DNA of 64,000 nt from Streptomyces sp. SLBN-31. GTDB lineage: Bacteria > Actinomycetota > Actinomycetes > Streptomycetales > Streptomycetaceae. The position numbers were made by a program, and so were the translations under genes. Shown here one piece after another: positions 18,380 through 26,863 of the stretch; within the stretch, counting starts at the first letter, position 1; the number at the start of each line of letters is the position of its first letter. Where the stretch lies: the NCBI RefSeq assembly GCF_006715395.1, contig NZ_VFNC01000002.1:186001-250000 (forward strand), in the 5' to 3' direction. Under the pieces are notes generated by a model. The model worked only from the letters and a program-made list of their open reading frames with translations. It had not been told where the DNA came from and searched no databases.

Positions 18380-18895
18380 ATGAAGCTGATCAGCGAACGC
18401 ACCCGCCCGGGAAAGGCGTCGGAACCATGGATGCGCTACGGCGCCGGCGCCGCGGCTGTGGCTGCCACGGCCGTGGCGGGAGCCGGCGCCGTCGATGCCG
18501 ACAGTGCCTGGTACAGGTCCCTGCGCAAGCCTGTCTGGCAACCCCCGTCGTGGGCGTTCGGCGTCGTGTGGACGCCGCTGTACGCCACGATCGCCTATGC
18601 CGCCGGCCACGCTCTGGGCACCATGCCCGACCGGCGGGAGCGCACCCGCCTGACCACCAGCCTGGTCGTCAACCTGGCGCTCAACGCGGGATGGAACTGG
18701 CTCTTCTTCGGTCTGCGCAGCCCCAAGGCCGGTCTGGCCGGCACGCTGCTGCTCAACGTCAGCAACGCGCAACTCATCCGTCGCACCGCCCGCACCGACT
18801 CCACTGCGGCCCGTGCCCTCCTGCCCTACGCGGGGTGGTGCGCGTTCGCCACCGCCCTGAACGCCTCCCTTGTCCGGCAGAACAAGACACAGTGA
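18380..18895 (+). CDS. tspO: TspO/MBR family membrane protein, 171 aa
   Basis: Five membrane helices with TspO hallmarks: WYRSLRKPVWQPPSWAFGVV (the W-x-PP-x-W loop), VWTPLYATIAYAAGHA, and LALNAGWNWLFFGLRSPKAG, then LLPYAGWCAFATALN near the end. TspO proteins bind tetrapyrroles and cholesterol-like ligands and act in porphyrin or stress responses. ATG 18380 is used; ATG 18428-18431 region (MRYGAGAA) would shorten the N-terminus by 17 residues. It stands alone, ahead of sigJ on the same strand. Confidence 0.9.
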   Translation: MKLISERTRPGKASEPWMRYGAGAAAVAATAVAGAGAVDADSAWYRSLRKPVWQPPSWAFGVVWTPLYATIAYAAGHALGTMPDRRERTRLTTSLVVNLALNAGWNWLFFGLRSPKAGLAGTLLLNVSNAQLIRRTARTDSTAARALLPYAGWCAFATALNASLVRQNKTQ

Positions 18896-19012
18896 GGGTC
18901 GATTCAGACCATGGGCCGGTTTGGTCGTCGCGTCTTTCAGGGCCTCTTCCCGTGTCCATTCACTCCCCGACGAGCCGTTCCACGCACCCAGCCCCCTCGC
19001 GCCCGCGCGGAC

Positions 19013-19018
19013 TAGGAT
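19013..19018 (+). promoter_or_regulatory. TAGGAT -10 element giving a leaderless sigJ start
   Basis: The hexamer TAGGAT, the usual Streptomyces -10 consensus for the main sigma factor, sits six bases before the sigJ ATG at 19025, and no ribosome site is present. Transcription would begin at or next to the start codon. A -35 element is not clear. Confidence 0.5.
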
Positions 19019-19024
19019 CGCGTC

Positions 19025-19969
19025 ATGGCGATCACCGTGGGCGACGTGGAGCGGTTCGAGGAATCCAGGGGGCGGCTGGAGGCCATCGCCTACCGGCTGC
19101 TCGGGTCCGCGAGCGAGGCCGAGGACGCCGTACAGGAGACGTTCCTGCGCTGGCAGGCCGCCGACACGGGGCGTATCGAGGTCCCCGAGGCGTGGCTGAC
19201 CAAGGTCCTCACCAACCTGTGCCTGAACCAGCTCACTTCGGCTCGCGCCCGGCGTGAGACCTACGTCGGCGAATGGCTTCCCGAGCCGCTGCTCGCCGGG
19301 GATCCGATGCTCGGTCCCGCCGACACAGTCGAACAGCGCGAGTCGGTCTCGTACGCGGTGCTGGTCGTCATGGAGCGGCTGTCGCCCAACGAGCGGGCGG
19401 TGTACGTGCTGCGGGAGGCGTTCGACTATCCGCACCGGGACATCGCCGAGATCCTCGACCTCACGGAAGCCGCCAGCCAGCAGATCTTCCACCGTGCCAA
19501 GAAGCACGTGGCCGAGGGCAAGGCCCGTGCCGAGATCGACGAGGCCGCCGCGCGGAAGATCGTCGACGAGTTCCTCGCCGCCGCGACCAGCGGCCGAACC
19601 GAGCCGCTGGTCCGGCTGCTCACCCAGGACGCCGTCGCGATCGGCGACGGCGGCGGCAAGATCCCGGCGCGCGCCAAGGGGTTCCAGGGGGCACTCGCCG
19701 TCGCGATGTTCCTGCGGGGGCTGTTCAAGCCCGGCAAGGCCAAGCGCGCCCTGGTCGGCGGCTCGCCCGACGTGTACGCGACGACCGCCAACGGCGGCCC
19801 CGCCGTGGTGGCCGTGCTCGATGGCCGGGTCGTCGGCGTCATGTGCCTGGAGGTGACCCAGGAGGGCATCGCCGCGTTCCGTAACCAGGTCAACCCCGAC
19901 AAGCTCGAGCGGGCGACCCGCACGTGGGCGGCCGGTGAGCACGGCGAACCCCTGCTCACCGCCTTCTGA
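19025..19969 (+). CDS. sigJ: ECF41-type RNA polymerase sigma factor SigJ, 314 aa
   Basis: Region sigma-2 (~10-75: FEESRGRLEAIAYRLLGSAS, then EDAVQETFLRW) and sigma-4 (~110-165: MERLSPNERAVYVLREAFDY, then HRDIAEILDLTEAASQQI) are followed by a ~130-residue SnoaL-like C-terminal domain. That extension defines ECF41 and, in characterised members, acts as a built-in regulator instead of an anti-sigma factor. Family knowledge says ECF41 genes sit beside one oxidoreductase, decarboxylase or monooxygenase gene that they control; here a FAD oxidoreductase follows 121 bases downstream. Confidence 0.95.
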   Translation: MAITVGDVERFEESRGRLEAIAYRLLGSASEAEDAVQETFLRWQAADTGRIEVPEAWLTKVLTNLCLNQLTSARARRETYVGEWLPEPLLAGDPMLGPADTVEQRESVSYAVLVVMERLSPNERAVYVLREAFDYPHRDIAEILDLTEAASQQIFHRAKKHVAEGKARAEIDEAAARKIVDEFLAAATSGRTEPLVRLLTQDAVAIGDGGGKIPARAKGFQGALAVAMFLRGLFKPGKAKRALVGGSPDVYATTANGGPAVVAVLDGRVVGVMCLEVTQEGIAAFRNQVNPDKLERATRTWAAGEHGEPLLTAF

Positions 19970-20090
19970 GCCGCCTTCGCGCGCAGAACGCAGCAGTGTG
20001 AGCTGCTTCACAGCGGCTTTCTGTCAGGAAACGGCGCGCCGTCCGGTTCAAGGGGCGAACGCCGACCACGGACCAGACAGGAGCACCGTC

Positions 20091-21287
20091 ATGCAGCATC
20101 GCATCGTCGTCCTCGGAGCCGGATACGCCGGAGCCACGGCGGCCGGGCGGCTCGCCCGGCGCCTACGCCGCGAGGACGCCTGCGTCACGCTCGTCAACGC
20201 CGAACCCGACTTCGTCGAGCGGGTCCGGATGCACCAGCTCGCCACCGGTCAGGACCTCACGCCCCGGCCGCTCGACGAGATGTTCGCGGGCACCGGCGTC
20301 GACGTCACAGTCGCCCGGGTCACCGCCGTGGACGCCGACCGCAAGGCCGTCACCGTCACGACCGGCGACGGTACGGACGAGCTGCCGTACGACACCCTCG
20401 TCTACGCCCTGGGCAGCCACTGGAACGACCAGGGCGTCCCCGGCGCCGCCGAGCACGCCCATGAGATCGCCGGCCGCGCCGGGGCTCTGCGGCTGCGCCG
20501 GGACCTTGCCGATCTGGACGGCGGGCGGCCCGTCGTGGTCGTGGGCGGTGGGCTGACCGGCCTGGAGGCCGTGACGGAGATCGCCGAGGCGCGCCCGGAT
20601 CTCGAGCTCGCCCTCGTCGCCCGCGCCGGTCTCGGCGACTGGTTGTCCGACAAGGGTCGCCTGCACCTGAAGGCCGTTCTCGAACGGCTCGGCGTCACCG
20701 TGCACGAGCACACCGCCGTGACCGCCGTCGAGGCGGACCGCGTCGTCACCGGCGACGGCACGGCCCTGCCGTCCGCCGTCACCGTGTGGACCACCGGCTT
20801 CACCGTCCACCCGATCGCTCGTGCCACCACACTGGACGTCACCGACACCGGCCGGATCGTGGTCGACGGGACGATGCGCTCGGTCTCCCACCCCGACGTC
20901 TACGCCGTCGGCGACGCGGCCTGGGCGAAGGGCCCCGGCGACAAGCCGCTGCGCATGTCGTGCGCTTCCGGTGTGCCCTCCGCCTGGCAGGCCGCCGACG
21001 CCATCGCTGGCCGCCTGACCGGCGCCAAGCACAAGGACGTCCCGCTGCGCTACTTCAACCAGTGCATCTCCCTTGGCCGACGTGAGGGCCTGATCCAGTT
21101 CGTCACCGCCGACGACCGCGCCGTCCGCCGCGCCCTGACGGGACGCCTCGCCGCCCTCTACAAGGAACTGGTCTGCAAGGGCGCGGCCTGGGGCGTCGCC
21201 CACCCCACCCTCGGCCTGCCGACCCGCCGCCGCCCCGTCGTGGAGCAGCAGACCCCCGCCGGCGCACCGGCCGAGGCCGCCGCGTGA
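20091..21287 (+). CDS. FAD-dependent oxidoreductase (NDH-2-like), 398 aa, likely SigJ target
   Basis: An N-terminal FAD site (MQHRIVVLGAGYAGATAA), a central NAD-type dinucleotide site (PVVVVGGGLTGLEAVTEI) and a C-terminal FAD-contacting segment (VYAVGDAAW) give the pyridine nucleotide-disulphide oxidoreductase fold of NADH dehydrogenase-like proteins. It lacks a CxxC redox pair, so disulphide reduction is unlikely. ATG 20091 follows GGAGCACC; the frame continues upstream only by chance. The position next to an ECF41 sigma factor fits the known COMM (decarboxylase/oxidoreductase/monooxygenase) pairing. Confidence 0.9.
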   Translation: MQHRIVVLGAGYAGATAAGRLARRLRREDACVTLVNAEPDFVERVRMHQLATGQDLTPRPLDEMFAGTGVDVTVARVTAVDADRKAVTVTTGDGTDELPYDTLVYALGSHWNDQGVPGAAEHAHEIAGRAGALRLRRDLADLDGGRPVVVVGGGLTGLEAVTEIAEARPDLELALVARAGLGDWLSDKGRLHLKAVLERLGVTVHEHTAVTAVEADRVVTGDGTALPSAVTVWTTGFTVHPIARATTLDVTDTGRIVVDGTMRSVSHPDVYAVGDAAWAKGPGDKPLRMSCASGVPSAWQAADAIAGRLTGAKHKDVPLRYFNQCISLGRREGLIQFVTADDRAVRRALTGRLAALYKELVCKGAAWGVAHPTLGLPTRRRPVVEQQTPAGAPAEAAA

Positions 21288-21421
21288 GCGCGACGAAGCC
21301 GTGCTGAAGGTCTCGCCCGGACGCGAGGGATCCAACGCCCATAAGCACTGGATCCGCTACCACGGCACCGGCACCGGCACCGCAGGGGCGTAACAGGAGC
21401 AGGCAGGGCCCCCGCTCGAGC

Positions 21422-21696
21422 ATCACATCTGCCGACGCGGACGCGGTGTATGAAGCCTGCCAGGACGAGGACATTCAGTTCTATGCCCCGGTGCCGGTGC
21501 CGTACCGGCGTGTGGACGCGGAGAAGCCACCCTCGGCGTCCACCGCATCGAGTAGTGGGCCATGGCCGGGAACGCCGGCTCGCGTGCCGTCGCCGAGAAG
21601 CTCGGATTCACCGTCGAAGGAACACTGCGCCATCGCGGCATCGCCAACGACGGCAGGCCACACGACCGGTGGGTGGGTGGACTGCTCAGATCCTGA
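21422..21696 (+). pseudogene. RimJ/RimL-type GNAT acetyltransferase with the middle deleted
   Basis: From 21422 one frame gives the usual front of this family (ITSADADAVYEACQDEDIQ, then APVPVPYRRVDAE). From about 21565 another frame gives its usual end (GNAGSRAVAEKLGFTVEGT, then RHRGIANDGRPHDRW), stopping at TGA 21694-21696. The central part with the acetyl-CoA-binding loop is missing and the frames differ, so no working enzyme is made. This is the same kind of internal loss as in the desC remnant at the left edge. Confidence 0.75.
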
Positions 21697-21858
21697 TGAC
21701 GCTCAGGCCGGTGCTACGCCGGCTGCGTCTCAGCTCTTCCGCGCAGACGATCCGGCTCGGACAGTTCACGCTCTCAGGCGCTTCGCCCTCAGCAAGTAGT
21801 ACGGTCCCTGGGGCGGGGCCCGGTGAGCTCTGCCAACCGCACAGGTAAGGGGGTTGTT

Positions 21859-22890
21859 GTGAGTCAGGTGCTGTACGGAGAGCGGTCGCGGAATCCGCTC
21901 GCACGCACAGTGGAGTTGACCGATGCCGTCCTGCGCAGGGGCAGCTGGACCACGCCTGTGAGCGAGTTGAACCTCGCCGCCATGGCCGAGGCGTTTCAGC
22001 GGGGCTATTGGCTCGGTGGCGGCGGAGCGGAACGCCCCCTGGAGCAGTTGGCTGACGGTGCCGGCATCGTCCCGGTGACGCGGGTCACCGGGACTGCCAC
22101 GCCGGTGAGGGTTCGGCGTGCGGCCGAGTTCGCCCGCAGTCTGGGGGAATTGGCGGTACGGCAGTGCGGCGGGCCCGAGCAGGTCGCTGCCCTGGCGGCC
22201 CAGGCACGCGCCGAGGACGTACCTCTGTGGATGGCGCGGCGGCACGCGCCCGGACCCGCCGGGCCGGTCACCGTCGTCGTGGACCGGCGGCTGGTGCGTG
22301 TGGACGTGTGGGGCCCGCACGCTCCCGTCGTGCGGATTCGAGCACCGCAGGGCTTCCACCGCGATTCTCCCGAGCCGTCCAAGGGCCTGCGGCTGACCGT
22401 CGGCGACGCTCCGGCGCAGCTCTCCCTCAGAAAGAAGCTGCGGAAGTCCAAGAGTTCGGTGGAGGTACGGCTGCCCGGGCAGCACTGGGTCCTACGGCGC
22501 GAGAACACGGTGAGTTCGTGGCTGCTGCGCGACGAACGACCGGTCGCCCTCCTGACGTGCCCCGCGCGCCGACCGGCGCTCGACCCGAACACGGTCTTGC
22601 TGCCACTGGCCCCCGTGCGGCACGAGAGCCCTGACCCTCTGGATGCCGTCATGGCACACGTCTTCTCCGTGGCCTTCGGGCTGGGGGACACGACGGGTAT
22701 GGCGCGGTTCGGGACGCAGCGGCGCGCGGTGAACGGCGGTGAGCCGTTTGCCGTGGACGGGGATTGGGACCGTCCGTGGTTCAGCAATCTGGGAAGAGCA
22801 GGTGAGGACAACGACCCTGGCGGCGGTGACGGCTGGGGTGCGGACGGCGGCGACGGCGGGGATTCCGGCGGGAGCGACGGCGGCGACTAG
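21859..22890 (+). CDS. Hypothetical protein with a Gly/Asp-rich tail, 343 aa
   Basis: GTG 21859 (VSQVLYGERSRNPLARTVEL) has an AAGGGGG ribosome site five bases upstream; the frame is open to 21823, but with no site. The body is mixed alpha/beta with VVVDRRLVRVDVWGPHAPVV and RKKLRKSKSSVEVRLPGQH; the last ~40 residues are low-complexity Gly/Asp/Ser. There is no signal peptide. I remember similar unnamed Streptomyces proteins with such tails. It may pair with the SMI1/KNR4 gene that follows 61 bases later. Confidence 0.6.
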   Translation: MSQVLYGERSRNPLARTVELTDAVLRRGSWTTPVSELNLAAMAEAFQRGYWLGGGGAERPLEQLADGAGIVPVTRVTGTATPVRVRRAAEFARSLGELAVRQCGGPEQVAALAAQARAEDVPLWMARRHAPGPAGPVTVVVDRRLVRVDVWGPHAPVVRIRAPQGFHRDSPEPSKGLRLTVGDAPAQLSLRKKLRKSKSSVEVRLPGQHWVLRRENTVSSWLLRDERPVALLTCPARRPALDPNTVLLPLAPVRHESPDPLDAVMAHVFSVAFGLGDTTGMARFGTQRRAVNGGEPFAVDGDWDRPWFSNLGRAGEDNDPGGGDGWGADGGDGGDSGGSDGGD

Positions 22891-22951
22891 GATCCATCGA
22901 AGCCCTGATCCCCCGGAGCCTCCCAACGTGCCAACTGGCAGGATCCGCCGT

Positions 22952-23530
22952 ATGACTTCCTCCGTAGTTGAGTCATGGACCCACATCGAGGCGTGGCTCG
23001 TGGCCAACGCACCACGCACCTTTGCCAAGTTGGCGCCTCCGGCCGACCGCGCGGTGATCGCCGCCGCGGAAGAAGCTCTCGGCCTGGCATTCCCCCCTGC
23101 CCTCACGGAATCGCTCCTTCGGCATGACGGCACCGCGTACGGCGTCCTGTTACCGCCGTTCTGGGCGATGCTCGGCACGCAGCACATCGTGGACGCCTGG
23201 AAGAGGCGGACTCACATCTACGAGCCGGAACCTTCGGACACCGAGCCGCACGATGCCGAAAGCGAGTACGGGCCATGGTGGCATCGGCAATGGATTCCCT
23301 TCGCCGCCGACGGGTCCGGTGACTACCTGGTGATCGATCAACGTCCAACCCCCAAGTGCGGACGGATCGGAGACGCGGACCACGAGGACGGCTGCCGCTT
23401 CAATCCGCACCCGATGTGGGCTTCCTTGCCGGAACTGCTGGACATGACCGCCACCGCACTTGAGTCCGGCGACCTCGCGGACTGCTACGAACGAGTCGTG
23501 CTCGACAGGGAGTTGACTTGGGAGTTCTGA
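22952..23530 (+). CDS. SMI1/KNR4 family protein, 192 aa
   Basis: The SMI1/KNR4 fold is marked by WTHIEAWLVANAPRTFAKL, AEEALGLAFPPALTESLLRH, the WIPFAADGSGDYLVID segment and a C-terminal LPELLDMTATALESGD helix. In bacteria many such proteins are immunity factors for polymorphic toxins; others are unlinked to toxins. No toxin gene is adjacent, although the preceding gene is uncharacterised. A CAGGAT hexamer lies shortly before ATG 22952 and suggests a leaderless start. Confidence 0.85.
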   Translation: MTSSVVESWTHIEAWLVANAPRTFAKLAPPADRAVIAAAEEALGLAFPPALTESLLRHDGTAYGVLLPPFWAMLGTQHIVDAWKRRTHIYEPEPSDTEPHDAESEYGPWWHRQWIPFAADGSGDYLVIDQRPTPKCGRIGDADHEDGCRFNPHPMWASLPELLDMTATALESGDLADCYERVVLDRELTWEF

Positions 23531-23589
23531 GCGGTCGCCGGCGGACTCCTGACAGATACCGACCGTGACCCCGGCCCTCCCGAGGTCCG

Positions 23590-24525
23590 TCAGTCGCACC
23601 TCCGTCTCCAGTGGACGAAGCGTTCCACCGGGTCGCCCTCGACCTGCCACGGCCAGGGGCACACCAGGTTTTCCGTGGCGTGGAAGGTCAGTCGGGCCTC
23701 GTCGGTCCGGCCGGCCTTCGCGAGGGCGTAGGCCAGGAGGTTGAGGTCGGCGATGCGGGCCGCGTGGCGTAGGTAGCCGGGCTGGAGCCATTGGGGTGCG
23801 GTCCGGTCCAGGAGGCGTGCGTTTTGAGGCTGCTCCCAGTAGCGGGCGGCCACGAGTGCGCTCAGTCCGCTTCCGGCCAGCTCACGGTGGTACTGGTCGA
23901 CGGCTGCCGCGAGTGGCAGGCAGGCGGGCGGCATCTGCGGTGGCATGACCGTGACCACGTCGTCGAGGAACTCCCTTCGCGCCGCCTGGCTGCCCTGTCC
24001 GTCCGGTGACAGGTGGACGAAGATCGTCAGGTAGGCCTCGCGGTTCCATGGGTCGCGGGCGGCGATCTCCTTCCAGACCGGGGTGAGTTCGGCGCTCGTG
24101 CGGCCCTCGACGCACAGGGCCGCGAGAAGGGCGACCCAGGGTGTGGGGTCGGCGGGGGCGGCGTCGGCGGCGCGCCGGCAGGTGTCCAGTGTGGCGGCCG
24201 CGTCGTCGAGTCGGCCGGTGAGACGTGCGGTGTGCACGTCGGCCCAGGCGTGCAGGACGAGGGCGTCGGCGCTGCGTGGGTGTTTCAGGCGCCAGCGCCG
24301 GGCGAGGGAGGGGGCGGCTCCGGCCAGTACGGTGACTCGGTGGCCGCGCCTGTCCCAGTCGCTGTTCGGGTCGCGCAGGAGGCGTTCGGCCTGGGCGATC
24401 AGGATGTCCTGGGGGCCCGTGCCGGGTGCGCCGGCCAGTGAGTGCAGAACGCGGCCGAGCGGTGCGTCGTCGAGTTCCGGCGCCAGTCGCGGGGTTTCGG
24501 CGGGACGGCGGCGGAAGAGCGCCAT
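23590..24525 (-). CDS. TPR-like helical protein, 311 aa, end of the amine-catabolic operon
   Basis: The protein is made of helical repeats (for example ADALVLHAWADVHTARLTGR, DDAAATLDTCRRAADAAP, EAYLTIFVHLSP, LNLLAYALAKAGRTDEARL) that look like degenerate TPR units; it has no signal peptide or catalytic motif. Start ATG 24525 lies only 16 bases after the stop of the PuuD-like gene, so it is probably the last gene of that transcript. Its role in the pathway is not evident; it may be unrelated and merely read through. Confidence 0.6.
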   Translation of the reverse strand: MALFRRRPAETPRLAPELDDAPLGRVLHSLAGAPGTGPQDILIAQAERLLRDPNSDWDRRGHRVTVLAGAAPSLARRWRLKHPRSADALVLHAWADVHTARLTGRLDDAAATLDTCRRAADAAPADPTPWVALLAALCVEGRTSAELTPVWKEIAARDPWNREAYLTIFVHLSPDGQGSQAARREFLDDVVTVMPPQMPPACLPLAAAVDQYHRELAGSGLSALVAARYWEQPQNARLLDRTAPQWLQPGYLRHAARIADLNLLAYALAKAGRTDEARLTFHATENLVCPWPWQVEGDPVERFVHWRRRCD

Positions 24526-24541
24526 CAGCAGTGGCCTCGTC

Positions 24542-25267
24542 TCAGTGTGTTCCGTGTGCTGCCTGGACCAGCGCGTCGAAGAGACGCTGCTGGACGGGGT
24601 CCTCGTGCGCGGTGTCTTCTGGGTGCCACTGCACGCCGACGAACCAGTTCTGGCCGTGGGAGAGTTCGACGGCTTCGACCGTGCCGTCGCCCGCGCGGGC
24701 GGTGACGGTCAGTCCCTCGCCGAGCCGGTCCACGTGCTGGTGGTGGTAGCAGGAGGCCTCGGTCTTGTCGGCGCCGGTGATCCTGGTGAGGGCGGAGCCG
24801 GGGGCGAAGGAGACGGGGTGGCGGACGTGTCTGTGTTCGCGCTCGGGACCGCCCATGTCCTGGTGCAGGGTGCCTCCGAGGGCCGTGTTGACGACCTGCA
24901 GGCCGCGGCAGACGGCCAGGGTCGGAAGCCCGCTCGTGAGGGCCTTCCGGGCCAGTTCGAGGTCGAAGGCGTCCTGCTCGTCGTCGACGTCGTAGACGGC
25001 CTCGTGCGCGTCGGCCGCTCCGTAGCGGTGGGGTGCGATGTCGCCGCCGCCCGGGAGCAGCAGGCCGTCGAAGCGGGTGAGGCGGGCGGCGGTCTCGGCG
25101 GGGTCGGCGGTGCCTCCGGGGGCATGCGGGTGGAGGGTGGCGGGTTCGCCGCCGGCCCGCCAGACGGCCTCGATCAGGGCGCGGGCGTTGACCTCGGCGG
25201 CGTAGCGCAGGGCGGAGGTGGTGGCGGAGAAGCGGGCGGGGATCGCGATCAGCGGGCGGTGGGTCAC
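24542..25267 (-). CDS. puuD: PuuD-like gamma-glutamyl amide hydrolase, 241 aa
   Basis: A class I glutamine-amidotransferase fold with the peptidase C26 signature: FDGLLLPGGGDIAPHRYG, the nucleophile Cys in PTLAVCRGLQVVNTALGG, and the WFVGVQWHPED His-Glu pair near the end. PuuD in E. coli splits gamma-glutamyl-GABA into glutamate and GABA; here it probably frees glutamate from a gamma-glutamyl intermediate. The start is GTG 25267 (VTHRPLIAIPARF), overlapping the stop of the aldehyde dehydrogenase gene by four bases (GTGA), so the two are translationally coupled. Confidence 0.9.
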   Translation of the reverse strand: MTHRPLIAIPARFSATTSALRYAAEVNARALIEAVWRAGGEPATLHPHAPGGTADPAETAARLTRFDGLLLPGGGDIAPHRYGAADAHEAVYDVDDEQDAFDLELARKALTSGLPTLAVCRGLQVVNTALGGTLHQDMGGPEREHRHVRHPVSFAPGSALTRITGADKTEASCYHHQHVDRLGEGLTVTARAGDGTVEAVELSHGQNWFVGVQWHPEDTAHEDPVQQRLFDALVQAAHGTH

Positions 25268-26754
25268 AGCTGGATCCAGGTGGTCTTCACTTCGGTGTAC
25301 TTCTCCAGGGCGTGCGCGGACTTGTCGCGGCCGTTGCCGGACTGCTTCATGCCGCCGAAGGGGACGGTCAGGTCGCCCTCCTCGTAGCAGTTGACCCAGA
25401 CCGTGCCGGCCTTGAGGGCACGGGAGACCCGGTGGGCGGTGGACAGGTCGGAGGTCCACAGGCCTGCGGCGAGGCCGTACTCGGTGGTGTTGGCGAGGGC
25501 TACCGCCTCGTCGAGGTCGTCGAAGGTGAGGACGGACAGCACGGGTCCGAAGATCTCCTCGCGGGCCAGCCGGCCGGCCGGGTCGACCTGGTCGAAGACG
25601 GTCGGCTGGAGGTAGACGCCGCCGGTCTCGGTGAGGGTGCGTGCGCCGCCGGTGCGCAGCCTGGCGCCGTCGTCGACCGCGGCGTGGACATGGCCGAGCA
25701 CCCGGTCGAGGTGGTCCTGGCCGACCAGGGCGCCCATCTCGGTGGTGGGGTCGAGGGGGTCGCCGACGCGCAGCGCGCGGGCGCGTGCCACGACGGCTTC
25801 GGTGACCTCTTCGGCGATGGACGAGTGCACCAGCAGCCGCGAGGGCGCGGTGCACATCTCGCCCTGGTTGAAGAAGATGCCCCAGGCGGCGGTGGCGGCC
25901 GCCTTCTCCAGGTCGGGGGCGTCGGGCAGGACGATGTTCGGGGACTTGCCGCCCAGTTCCAGCCAGACACGCTTGAGGTTGGAGTCGGCGGCGTAGCGCA
26001 GGAAGTGACGGCCGACGGCGGTGGAGCCGGTGAAGGCCAGGACGTCCACGTCGGGGTGGAGTCCGAGCGCGCGGCCCGTCACCGGGCCGTCCCCCGCGAT
26101 GACGTTGAGCGCGCCCGCCGGCAGCCCTGCCTCCAGGGCGAGCCTGCCGAGCAGGAGCGCCGAGAGCGGTGAGTTCTCCGAGGGCTTGAGCACGACCGTG
26201 CAGCCGGCGGCGAGAGCCGGGGCGATCTTCCATCCGGCGAGCGTCAGGGGGAAGTTCCATGGCACGACCGCGCCGACGACTCCGGCGGGTTCCCGGGTGA
26301 CCAGGGCGAGGGCGTCCGCCGCGGTGTGCGGGGACTCGTCGGTGAGCTTGTCGGCGAGCTGGCCGTACCAGCGGAAGGTGTTGATCACGGCACGCAGTTC
26401 GATGTCGTGGGCGTCCGTGATCGGTTTGCCCATCTCCAGGCTGACGGTGAGCGCCAGTTCGCTGCGGTGCTGTTCCAGGAGGTCGGCGAGGCGGATCAGG
26501 ATCCGTCCGCGCTCTGCGGGGGCCAGGCGCGGCCAGGGGCCGTGGTCGAAGGCCCGGCGTGCGGCGGCGACGGCCGCGTCCACCTCGGCCGCGCCGGCGT
26601 CGGCCACCTCGGCCAGGACCTGACCATCGCGGGGCGAGACGACGCTGAACGTGCCGCCGCCCCCGAACTCGTCGGCGCCGTCGATCAGGTGGGCGGTGTG
26701 CGGGGCCAGGTTCTTGGCTCGGTGCAGCCAGTCGTCGTAGGTGGCGGTGGTCAT
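25264..26754 (-). CDS. puuC: PuuC-like aldehyde dehydrogenase, 496 aa
   Basis: Full-length NAD(P)-dependent aldehyde dehydrogenase: the VVPWNFPLTLAGWKIAPAL and LAFTGSTAVGRHF cofactor segments, VWLELGGKSPNIVL with the general-base Glu, and FFNQGEMCTAPSR with the catalytic Cys. It is closest in pattern to gamma-glutamyl-gamma-aminobutyraldehyde dehydrogenase (PuuC), but substrate choice cannot be read from sequence; an arylacetaldehyde is equally plausible here. ATG 26754 matches the family start. It lies between the permease (109-base gap containing a strong hairpin) and the PuuD-like gene. Confidence 0.9.
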   Translation of the reverse strand: MTTATYDDWLHRAKNLAPHTAHLIDGADEFGGGGTFSVVSPRDGQVLAEVADAGAAEVDAAVAAARRAFDHGPWPRLAPAERGRILIRLADLLEQHRSELALTVSLEMGKPITDAHDIELRAVINTFRWYGQLADKLTDESPHTAADALALVTREPAGVVGAVVPWNFPLTLAGWKIAPALAAGCTVVLKPSENSPLSALLLGRLALEAGLPAGALNVIAGDGPVTGRALGLHPDVDVLAFTGSTAVGRHFLRYAADSNLKRVWLELGGKSPNIVLPDAPDLEKAAATAAWGIFFNQGEMCTAPSRLLVHSSIAEEVTEAVVARARALRVGDPLDPTTEMGALVGQDHLDRVLGHVHAAVDDGARLRTGGARTLTETGGVYLQPTVFDQVDPAGRLAREEIFGPVLSVLTFDDLDEAVALANTTEYGLAAGLWTSDLSTAHRVSRALKAGTVWVNCYEEGDLTVPFGGMKQSGNGRDKSAHALEKYTEVKTTWIQL

Positions 26755-26818
26755 GCGGTCCTCCAGACCACGTCGTTTGTGTTCTTGACGAAACAAAGAG
26801 GAAGAGGGCCTACCCGCG

Positions 26819-26851
26819 GGCGCGCGCCCGTGCGAGGTACGGGCGCGCGCC
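26819..26851 (-). terminator. Perfect 13-bp stem-loop between permease and aldehyde dehydrogenase
   Basis: Arms 26819-26831 and 26839-26851 pair perfectly around a 7-base loop, starting 13 bases after the permease stop. It may end part of the permease transcript or stabilise its 3' end, lowering expression of the two downstream enzyme genes relative to the permease. Confidence 0.7.
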
Positions 26852-26863
26852 GAGGGGGGAAGG

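Noticed and set aside
20022..20043. TGTCAGG followed by CGTC before the FAD oxidoreductase, similar to an ECF41 promoter (TGTCACA ... CGTC).
   Set aside because: The -35 match is imperfect and the spacer is only 11 bases, well short of the usual ~16, so I did not annotate it as the SigJ promoter.
26774..26796. CGTTTG ... AAACAA upstream of the PuuC-like gene, a possible fourth operator copy.
   Set aside because: The half-sites are 11 bases apart instead of the 3-4 of the other copies and the GGC centre is absent; spacing is wrong for the same protein.
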